Source: JBDNIO01 sp041688215 | Lineage (GTDB): Bacteria; Pseudomonadota; Gammaproteobacteria; Nevskiales; Salinisphaeraceae | NCBI GenBank assembly: GCA_041688215.1 | Contig: JBDNIO010000217.1 | Coordinates: 1-16,304 of the forward strand | Direction: 5' to 3' | DNA length: 16,304 bases | Shown here: piece by piece, positions 1 through 5,947 of the stretch | How the letters are laid out: each line of letters opens with the position of its first letter | Position numbering within the stretch: position 1 is the first letter of the stretch | Translations under genes and position numbers: made by a program | Notes under the pieces: generated by a model | Database searches by the model: none | Told to the model about the DNA's origin: nothing | What the model saw: only the letters and a program-made list of their open reading frames with translations

Positions 1-59
1 ACTGCTGGAGGCTAACGTTCAGTCGCCCTACGGGCTCCTTCCCGTTAGCCTCCAGCAGT
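1..59. repeat. Perfect 17-bp inverted repeat (hairpin) at window edge
   Basis: Bases 1-17 and 43-59 are exact reverse complements (arm ACTGCTGGAGGCTAACG). The 25-nt loop holds a smaller GCCC-TAC-GGGC hairpin at 25-35. No T-tract follows, so it is not an obvious intrinsic terminator. It lies just beyond the point where the ubiM-like gene breaks off, so it could be a REP-like palindrome or the end of a mobile element. Its full extent to the left is unseen. Confidence 0.75.
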
Positions 60-106
60 CTGATAACCCTCCCGCTTAGTAACGCCCCACTTCACTCACA
101 AACTTT

Positions 107-406
107 CTAGTAGAGGCGACATCTATCCTGACACCGGGGGAAACCGGGGTCGGCGCCATCCATGACCTGGGCTCGACGCAGAGGCGCCACCTCATCAGCG
201 GAGATGTATTGCCACACGCCAAGTTCGCGCAGCAGTCGCATGGATGCGTGCGTGAGCGCGATTTCTCGCCCATCGAACTCAGGCGAGGCCAGTGCCGCTG
301 AGGTCTGACACTCGATCAGATCGACTTCCATCCCGCGCGCGGCCAGGGCCAGTGACAGGCACAGCCCGATTGGGCCAGCGCCAATAATCACGACATTGCT
401 CTGCAT
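107..406 (-). pseudogene. ubiM: Truncated ubiM/ubiH-type FAD-dependent ubiquinone hydroxylase (N-terminal fragment)
   Basis: The reading frame encodes 99 residues, whereas UbiH/UbiF/UbiI/UbiM flavin monooxygenases run to about 400. The start fits the family: a GAGPIG dinucleotide-binding loop at residues 9-14, an acidic residue ending the second strand (LIEC), and a segment with DGREIALTHAS followed by LLRELGVW, which resembles UbiM more than UbiH. These enzymes hydroxylate the ubiquinone ring using O2 and NAD(P)H. The start at 406 has a GGAG Shine-Dalgarno 8 nt upstream. Similarity fades after about residue 88 and the frame stops 47 bp before the edge hairpin. The NAD(P)H and substrate regions are missing, so the product should be inactive. 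It is divergent from moaA and has an FNR-type box 73 bp upstream. UbiM rather than UbiH is a motif-based guess. Confidence 0.7.
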
Positions 407-478
407 ATTGCTATCTCCGGCAGTGGGTTGGGTGTTCGCAGTGGCCGACCAGCATCACGGGTTTCCACGACAGTTTCC

Positions 479-492
479 TTGACCTTGGTCAA
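479..492 (-). promoter_or_regulatory. FNR/ANR/DNR-type box upstream of ubiM fragment
   Basis: TTGAC-CTTG-GTCAA, a perfect palindrome of the two half-sites. Its centre is about 80 bp upstream of the ubiM-like start codon and about 320 bp upstream of moaA. The -10 candidate at the class II distance is weak (GATGCT on the minus strand, 451-456). Confidence 0.6.
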
Positions 493-604
493 TATTCATC
501 ACCTTCACCCAAGGGAGGGCTGAAGCCACTACGAGTGGGTTAAATCGTGTGCGAGTAGCGTGTACTCGGCCCAGCTTGCGAGACAACATGACGGCTTTAG
601 CTTG

Positions 605-618
605 TTGACCTGGGTCAA
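605..618 (+). promoter_or_regulatory. FNR/ANR/DNR-type box of the moa operon promoter
   Basis: TTGAC-CTGG-GTCAA, the same 14-mer that occurs on the minus strand at 8843-8856. If it acts as a class II site (centre near -41.5), the -10 would fall at 641-646 (TAGCCT, a poor match), with transcription starting near 653, just ahead of the riboswitch. A better -10 (TATACT, 648-653) lies slightly further on. Oxygen or nitrogen-oxide control of Moco synthesis is a sensible role. Confidence 0.65.
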
Positions 619-670
619 GGCATGCGGTTTGTATGTAACATAGCCTGTATACTGACCATGATGGATTGAA

Positions 671-794
671 GTCTCCGAGTGTCGGACGCCTAAAGCCGTT
701 TTTTTTGCGGCTAGGGTGTCGGCACCGCCGTTCGCCGGGAGGGTCCCGGTGAGCGGCCAGGGTGGTACGGGGAAACCCGGCCGCCTCCCGGCTT
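671..794 (+). promoter_or_regulatory. Molybdenum cofactor (Moco) riboswitch in the moaA leader
   Basis: The 150-nt leader of moaA is highly structured. Stems visible by eye: GACGCC (685-690) with GGTGTC (715-720), enclosing AGCCG/CGGCT (694-698 with 708-712) around eight Ts; GCCGTTCG plus CCGGGA (727-740) with TCCCGG plus TGAGCGGC (744-757), a 14-bp hairpin with GGG loop; GGTGG (761-765) with CCGCC (781-785), enclosing CGGG-GAAA-CCCG (768-779), a GNRA tetraloop. Position, GNRA loop and arrangement fit the Moco RNA motif known upstream of moaABCDE operons in gammaproteobacteria, which lowers expression when cofactor is plentiful. The 3' end lies 3 nt before the AAGGAG Shine-Dalgarno, so translational control is plausible. 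Membership is recognised by eye, not by a covariance model. Confidence 0.75.
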
Positions 795-807
795 GGAAAG
801 GAGTCGT

Positions 808-1785
808 ATGAAAGAACTTGAAGACCGCTTTGGTCGGCGCTTTGCTTATTTGCGCCTGTCGGTCACCGATGTCTGCAACTTTCGTTGCGAGTATTGCCTG
901 CCCAACGGCTACCAGGGCAAGCCCACCGGTTTTCTTGGTCATGACGAGATTCGCCGACTGCTCGCCGGCTTTGCCGAGCTGGGCATCAGGAAACTGCGCA
1001 TCACCGGCGGCGAGCCGTTGGTGCGCCACGACGCGGTGGATATCCTGCGCACGGCGGCTTGCACCCCCGGTATCGACAAGCTGGCCCTGACCACTAACGG
1101 CTACAACTTGGAAAAGCTTGCTGTGCCGCTGCGTGAGGCCGGACTGGATGCGGTCAACGTTAGCCTCGACAGTCTGAATGCGAACAACTTTGAGCTCATC
1201 ACCGGCGATAAGCGCCACACGCAGGTAATCGCCGGTATCGACGCCGCTCTGGACGTGGGTATCAGTACGGTCAAGATCAACACCGTACTGCTAGCTGGGC
1301 AGAATGACAGCGAAGTGCCGGACTTCATCGACTACGTGCGCGAGCGCGACATTACCGTGCGCTTTATCGAGCTGATGCAGACTGCGGATAACCGGGATTA
1401 CTTCAAGCGCCGTCACGTACGCAGCGCGGATATCGCCAAGCAGCTTACCGAGGCCGGCTGGACGCCGATGGTACGTGGTGACACGGCCGGCCCGGCGGTG
1501 GAGTATGCACATCCCGACTACCGCGGCCGGATCGGCCTGATTTCTCCCTACGCCACCGGGTTTTGCGACGGTTGCAACCGCCTGCGAGTCACCGCCCGCG
1601 GTGGGCTGCGGCTGTGTCTGTTCGGCCACGGCACCCATGATCTACGTCCCTACCTGCAGGACGATGCCGACAAGGACAAGCTCAAGCAGGCGACCTTCGA
1701 TGCCATGTTCCACAAACCTGTGTCGCACTTCCTGCATCAGGGTGACTACGGGGACACCCCGCACCTGGCGGCCACCGGTGGCTGA
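808..1785 (+). CDS. moaA: GTP 3',8-cyclase MoaA (radical SAM)
   Basis: MoaA converts GTP to 3',8-cyclo-GTP, the first step of molybdopterin synthesis, in the cytoplasm. The 325-residue product has the usual family length. The radical-SAM cluster motif CxxxCxxC is at C23, C27 and C30 (CNFRCEYC), followed by the SAM-binding ITGGEPL segment. The C-terminal second 4Fe-4S cluster has C253, C256 and C270 (CxxC-x13-C), and the chain ends in the Gly-Gly tail the family needs inside its active site. ATG at 808 is preferred over TTG at 793 because AAGGAG (798-803) lies 5 nt before it. First gene of moaA-moaC-permease-moaD-moaE, behind an FNR-type box and a Moco riboswitch, so likely induced without oxygen and damped by excess cofactor. 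Confidence 0.96.
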   Translation: MKELEDRFGRRFAYLRLSVTDVCNFRCEYCLPNGYQGKPTGFLGHDEIRRLLAGFAELGIRKLRITGGEPLVRHDAVDILRTAACTPGIDKLALTTNGYNLEKLAVPLREAGLDAVNVSLDSLNANNFELITGDKRHTQVIAGIDAALDVGISTVKINTVLLAGQNDSEVPDFIDYVRERDITVRFIELMQTADNRDYFKRRHVRSADIAKQLTEAGWTPMVRGDTAGPAVEYAHPDYRGRIGLISPYATGFCDGCNRLRVTARGGLRLCLFGHGTHDLRPYLQDDADKDKLKQATFDAMFHKPVSHFLHQGDYGDTPHLAATGG

Positions 1786-1789
1786 CGCG

Positions 1790-2299
1790 ATGATCACACG
1801 CAACTACCGCATGATTGATGTGGGCGCTAAGGCGGTGACCCGCCGCCGTGCGCTAGCTACTGGGCGCATTCGCGTGGGCTCAGCGGTGCTCGCAATGCTC
1901 GAGCGCGGTGCGCTGCCCAAGGGGGATGCGTTGGCGCTGGCCGAAGTGGCGGCGATTATGGCCGCCAAGCGCACCCCGGAGCTGTTGCCGCTATGTCATC
2001 CGCTGATGCTGGATCACGTCAGCGCCGTATGTCGTCTGGATGCCGCCCAGCAGGCCGTGTGGGTCTACGCTACCGTCGTTACCAGCGCGCGTACCGGCGT
2101 AGAGATGGAGGCGCTGACCGCGGTCAATGTGGCACTTTTAACCATATGGGATCTGGCCAAGCCGATCGAGCCGGCGCTGGCCATTGACGGCATCCGCCTG
2201 CTGCTCAAGGAAGGTGGAAAATCTGGCCGCTGGATCCATCCGGATGGTCTGCCGCCAGGAATGGACGAGTTTCTCGACAGCGAATCAGCGGTTGTTTAA
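1790..2299 (+). CDS. moaC: Cyclic pyranopterin monophosphate synthase MoaC
   Basis: MoaC rearranges 3',8-cyclo-GTP into cyclic pyranopterin monophosphate (cPMP). The 169-residue protein carries the family landmarks in order: MIDVGAKAVTRR near the N-terminus, ELLPLCHPLML around the middle, TGVEMEALTAVNVALLTIWD, then AKPIE, which keeps the catalytic Asp and Lys of the E. coli DMCKA segment, and GGKSG near the end. The usual TGKTG before VEMEA is replaced by SARTG, a small departure. The start lies 4 nt after the moaA stop, indicating translational coupling; no strong Shine-Dalgarno is visible. moaB is absent from this cluster, as in many genomes. Confidence 0.95.
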   Translation: MITRNYRMIDVGAKAVTRRRALATGRIRVGSAVLAMLERGALPKGDALALAEVAAIMAAKRTPELLPLCHPLMLDHVSAVCRLDAAQQAVWVYATVVTSARTGVEMEALTAVNVALLTIWDLAKPIEPALAIDGIRLLLKEGGKSGRWIHPDGLPPGMDEFLDSESAVV

Positions 2300-2301
2300 C
2301 C

Positions 2302-3441
2302 GTGAAGGTGACACTGCAACCTGACGCTACCGCCATACCACGCCCACGGCTGACCCTGTCCGAAATATCCGGCAGCTTGGGTGACTTGGGTACCTTTCTA
2401 CCTTTGACCTTAGCCCTGGCAGTAGCCTGTGGTGTGCCACTGGCGGCATCGTTCTTCGTGGCCGGTGTCGCCCATCTGGTCACCGCCTGGCGTTATCCCA
2501 TCCCGATCCCGGTGCAGCCGATGAAGGCGATTGCGGCACTTGCTATCGGCGGTGGCCTAGCTGCGGACGCGATCTATCTGGCCGGACTGATGATGGCGGC
2601 CATCCTGCTGCTGCTGGCGGCCACCGGTGGCGCCGAGCGACTACAGTCTCTGATTCCGCTGGCACTGGTGCGTGGTTTGCAGCTCGGCCTCGGTGGGCTA
2701 CTGGCTTGGCGTGGACTGGAATGGCTGGTTCCGGGGCTGGCCGGATCGCATGGATTCTTGGTGCTGGCGGCGTTGGCCATTGCGGGGCTGAGCCTGCGCT
2801 GGCGCTTTCCTTCCGCGCTGATCATCGTGCTCGGCGGTGTGATCCTGGTCTGGCCGCAGATTCAGGTTGCTGGGTTTTTGACCTGGTGGCCCTCCGCAGC
2901 TCTGCCCGATGTTGGTGCTTGGCGCGACGCCCTGACCCTGACCGCTGCGCAACTTCCCACCACCCTGCTCAATTCGGTGGTGGCGGTGGTAGTGCTTTCG
3001 CGTGATTTGTTTCCGAAGCTGCCGTCCACCACAGTCACTGCGCGTGGGCTGTGTATTACGGTGGGTGGTTTGAATATTTTTGCTGCACTCTTTGGGGGTA
3101 CTCCCGTATGCCACGGCAGTGGTGGGCTAGCCGCACAATACCGCTTCGGCGCACGCAGTAATGTGGCGTTGTGGTTGTTGGGTGGACTCAAGATCAGCCT
3201 GGCGCTGGTCGCCGGCGGTAGCCTTGCGGCTCTGGTTACGGTCTACCCCAAGCCGCTACTGGGTGTGCTGGTGCTGATCTCGGGCCTTGAATTGATGCGT
3301 GTAGGCCTGCGCGACGCCGGCCTGCGCGGCCGGCCGGTGGCCGCGTTGGTGGCGGGTGGCGTACTGTTTCAGCAGACGATTGTCGGGGTCGCACTGGGCT
3401 GGTTGCTCCACCGCGCGCTCACCCACAGCAAAGTGGCCTGA
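2302..3441 (+). CDS. MOT1-type molybdate/sulfate permease
   Basis: A 379-residue, very hydrophobic inner-membrane protein with roughly ten or more predicted membrane segments. It has the hallmarks of the MOT1 family (SulP-related molybdate transporters): SGSLGDLGTFLPL at residues 24-35, PIPVQPMKAIAA at about 68-79, and a later TPVCHGSGGLAAQYRFGAR segment (about 270-290). Plant and algal MOT1 proteins take up molybdate with high affinity; bacterial members are usually annotated as putative sulfate/molybdate transporters. Its place between moaC and moaD, where every neighbour needs molybdenum, argues for molybdate. The GTG start is 2 nt after the moaC stop, with no clear Shine-Dalgarno, so it is probably read by coupling. 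Sulfate or another oxyanion remains possible. Confidence 0.85.
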   Translation: MKVTLQPDATAIPRPRLTLSEISGSLGDLGTFLPLTLALAVACGVPLAASFFVAGVAHLVTAWRYPIPIPVQPMKAIAALAIGGGLAADAIYLAGLMMAAILLLLAATGGAERLQSLIPLALVRGLQLGLGGLLAWRGLEWLVPGLAGSHGFLVLAALAIAGLSLRWRFPSALIIVLGGVILVWPQIQVAGFLTWWPSAALPDVGAWRDALTLTAAQLPTTLLNSVVAVVVLSRDLFPKLPSTTVTARGLCITVGGLNIFAALFGGTPVCHGSGGLAAQYRFGARSNVALWLLGGLKISLALVAGGSLAALVTVYPKPLLGVLVLISGLELMRVGLRDAGLRGRPVAALVAGGVLFQQTIVGVALGWLLHRALTHSKVA

Positions 3442-3460
3442 TTCAAGGAGAATAATATCC

Positions 3461-3715
3461 ATGCAACGTGAATTCAGTATCTGTCCCTTCGGGGCATTTC
3501 GCCGCTATGGTGAGGGACCAATGACGGTTTCGGTCCCGGCTGGTGCTACCGTCGCCGAATTGCGTACTGCCTTCGCGGCCACACTTCAGGATGACGCCGC
3601 TCGCAAGCTGCTCGCCTGTTCCGCATTGGCCACCGACGACGCGCTGCTCAATGAATCGGAGCCGCTGCCGGAGAGTGCGGAGCTGGTAGTGCTGCCGCCA
3701 GTCTCGGGAGGTTAG
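3461..3715 (+). CDS. moaD: Molybdopterin synthase sulfur carrier subunit MoaD
   Basis: An 84-residue ubiquitin-like protein ending in VSGG. The terminal Gly-Gly is adenylated and thiocarboxylated so that MoaD can hand sulfur to cPMP within the MoaD-MoaE synthase. The body fits the fold: VSVPAGATVAELRTAF near residues 23-38 and a C-terminal ELVVLPPVSGG strand and tail. The start at 3461 is chosen because AAGGAG (3445-3450) lies 10 nt upstream and MoaD homology starts there; longer in-frame starts would run back into the permease gene. Only 3 nt separate it from moaE. Confidence 0.93.
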   Translation: MQREFSICPFGAFRRYGEGPMTVSVPAGATVAELRTAFAATLQDDAARKLLACSALATDDALLNESEPLPESAELVVLPPVSGG

Positions 3716-3718
3716 GTC

Positions 3719-4162
3719 ATGGACGGGATTCACGTGGAAGTGACCGGACAGCGTCTGGGTGCCGCTGCCGCCCTGGCGTTTTGCGATGCACCGGGTCACG
3801 GCGCCGCCGACCTATTCGTCGGTCGCGTGCGTGATTTGAATCAGGGGCGATCCGTACGTGGTGTCAGCTACGATGTGCATACGGCGCTGACCCGCAAAAT
3901 CTTTGCGGAAATCTGTGCGGAGGCGCATGAGCAGTGGGGTGGCGGACTGCATTTGTGGCTGTCTCATCGCCATGGCTACCTGGCGGTAGGCGAGGCCAGC
4001 GTCATTGCCGCCGCTAGCTCGCCGCATCGGGATGAGTCTTTTTGTGCCTGTCGTTATCTGGTCGAACAGATGAAGCAGCGCGCCCCGATCTGGAAGCAGG
4101 AGCATTACGTCGATGGTGACAGCGAATGGATGCAAGGCCATGCGCTGTGTGGTCACGGTTGA
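3719..4162 (+). CDS. moaE: Molybdopterin synthase catalytic subunit MoaE
   Basis: MoaE is the catalytic subunit of molybdopterin synthase and inserts the two dithiolene sulfurs into cPMP using MoaD thiocarboxylate. The 147-residue protein shows GRVRDLNQGRSVRGVSYDVH (about residues 35-54), HRHGYLAVGEASVI in the centre, and RAPIWKQEHYVDG near the C-terminus, whose Lys and following Glu correspond to the conserved catalytic K-x-E segment. The Shine-Dalgarno GGGAGG (3706-3711) overlaps the end of moaD, so the two subunits are likely made in step. The stop codon lies within an FNR-type box (4159-4172) serving the next transcription unit. Confidence 0.95.
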   Translation: MDGIHVEVTGQRLGAAAALAFCDAPGHGAADLFVGRVRDLNQGRSVRGVSYDVHTALTRKIFAEICAEAHEQWGGGLHLWLSHRHGYLAVGEASVIAAASSPHRDESFCACRYLVEQMKQRAPIWKQEHYVDGDSEWMQGHALCGHG

Positions 4163-4172
4163 CGCGGGTCAA
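4159..4172 (+). promoter_or_regulatory. FNR-type box 1 of the FAD/ThDP operon
   Basis: TTGAC-GCGG-GTCAA, both half-sites perfect. It overlaps the TGA stop of moaE and is the upstream member of a tandem pair, with centres 50 bp apart, ahead of the FAD dehydrogenase gene. A weak -10 (GTGAAT, 4195-4200) sits at the class II distance. Confidence 0.6.
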
Positions 4173-4208
4173 GCATGATCCAGCCAAAGACTGGGTGAAT
4201 CATCGATC

Positions 4209-4222
4209 TTGACGTGGATCAA
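4209..4222 (+). promoter_or_regulatory. FNR-type box 2 of the FAD/ThDP operon
   Basis: TTGAC-GTGG-ATCAA, one TTGAC and one canonical ATCAA half-site. Its centre is about 81 bp upstream of the FAD dehydrogenase ATG. No good -10 is seen at the class II distance (GAGGCT, 4245-4250). Confidence 0.6.
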
Positions 4223-4296
4223 GGCATACAAGCTAAAACCGGGCGAGGCTGGCCACGAATTCATCCGCCAAGAGTCTCTATTCGTGAGCCAGCCAT

Positions 4297-5947
4297 ATGC
4301 CGCACCATCCATCCACCGGGACTGACAGATACCATACTCAGGTGGTCATTGTCGGTGTGGGTCTGGCCGGCCTAGTGACGGCCCGCGAGCTGCTGGACCG
4401 CGGCTGCCGGGTACTGATTGTGGACAAGGGCCCCGCCGCTGACTGTGGCGGGCTGGCACGCGAGTCCTTCGGCGGTATTTTGCTGGTGGACACGCCGCAG
4501 CAACGCCGCGGCGGCATCCACGACACACCTGAGCTCGCCTTGCGTGATTGGGAAAGCTACGCCGAGTTTGGGGATGAGGATGACTGGCCGCGGCGCTGGG
4601 CACGCCATTACTGCGAGCATTCGATCGAGTCGATTTATACGTTCCTGCGTGGTCTGGGGGTGAACTTTCTGCCCGTGGTCAACTGGCCCGAGCGCGGCTG
4701 GGAGCGGCCCGGCAACTCCGTGCCGCGCTGGCATATCGCATGGGGTCTGGGCGGCGAAATCGTCGAGCGGTTGTGGGCGAGCCTGACGGCGCACCCGCAT
4801 CAGGACAAGCTGACGCTGTGCTTCGAGCACGATGTCACCGGTCTTGAAGTTCAAGATGGCCGCGTCTGCGGCGTGTACGGCCGTGACCAGGCGGCGCAGC
4901 GGGATTTTCAGGTGACGGCCGAGCACGTGGTCATCGCTGCCGGCGGCATCTGCGGCGGTGATTTGAGCAGCGTGCGCGCCAACTGGTACAAACCCTGGGG
5001 CGAGCCACCGAAGAAGCTTTTGAACGGCGCGCACCGCCACGCCGATGGCCGTCTGCATCGGCTGGCTGGCGACGCCGGTGCGAACCTGACGCATCTGGAT
5101 TACCACTGGCACTATGCCGCCGGTGTGCATCACCCGCGGCAGATGCGGCCCGACGACGGCCTCAGTCTGGTGCCGCCGCGCTCGGCGCTGTGGTTCAACG
5201 CTCTGGGTGAACGCATTGGCCCGCCGCCGCTGGTGGGGAATACCGATACCCGCCACCTGGTGGAGACCATCCTGCAGCAGCCGGGCCAGTATTCTTGGAA
5301 GGTCATGAATATGCGTATCGCGCGCCGCGAGCTGGCGGTCTCCGGCTACGATTTCATGGACGCCTTTCGCTATAAGCGTAGGGGCGAGCTGTTCTGGCAA
5401 CTGCTATTCGGCAACCGCAAGCTGGTTCGACGTCTTCTGAGTGACTGCGAGCAGGATTTTGTGGTGGCCGACACACCGGCTGCACTAGCGCAGGCAATGA
5501 ATGAGCGCAACCTCTACGGACTGAAAGTGGATAGCGAACGCATGCTCACAGATATTCGCGCATACGACGAAGAGATCGACCGCGGCCAACGTTTCTTCAG
5601 CGATGCACAGCTACGTCAAATCGCCCACGCCCGTACTTACATGGGCGACCGCTTGCGAACCTGCCGTTTCCAGAAGATTCTGGATCCCGCTGCAGGGCCG
5701 CTGATCGCCATCCGTGAGTTCATCCTCAGCCGCAAGAGTCTGGGGGGGTATCCAAACCGATCTGGACTGTCGGATACTGGCACGCGACGGCACCGCAATT
5801 CGCGGCTTCTACGCCGTGGGCGAGGCGGCCGGTTTCGGCGGCGGCGGCAGCAACGGCAAACGTTCGCTGGAAGGCACTTTTCTCGGCGGCTGCATACTCA
5901 CCGGGCGGCGGTTGGGGCAATCCATCGGTGGAGGTAACACAACATGA
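4297..5947 (+). CDS. KstD-like FAD-binding dehydrogenase (frameshifted at a G7 run)
   Basis: A flavoprotein of the FAD_binding_2 / fumarate-reductase-like superfamily, resembling predicted oxidoreductases often named 3-ketosteroid delta-1-dehydrogenase-like. Residues 18-25 form the FAD loop (G20, G22, G25), followed by an acidic strand end at LIVDKG. The C-terminus has the FAD-closing segment GFYAVGEAAGFGGGG and LEGTFLGGCILTGR. These two ends lie in different frames: frame 1 is typical up to about residue 484, then the run of seven Gs at 5742-5748 shifts it into junk ending at 5937. With six Gs the protein is 549 residues, full length, and stops at 5947 overlapping the next start by ATGA, so the shifted frame is clearly the real C-terminus. 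It may be a sequencing error, a recent mutation or slippage. Substrate unknown. No signal peptide is seen. Confidence 0.82.

Noticed and set aside
1..59. Integron attC site
   Set aside because: The length is right, but the arms are perfectly paired without the unpaired extrahelical bases of attC, and the core triplets do not fit RYYYAAC/GTTRRRY fully.
529..1218. 229-residue open frame on the minus strand opposite the Moco riboswitch and moaA
   Set aside because: It lies across a structured leader and a confidently assigned gene, has no recognisable family motifs and reflects the high GC content.
4372..5400. 342-residue open frame antisense to the FAD dehydrogenase
   Set aside because: Composition-driven shadow; the plus-strand frame has clear flavoprotein motifs.
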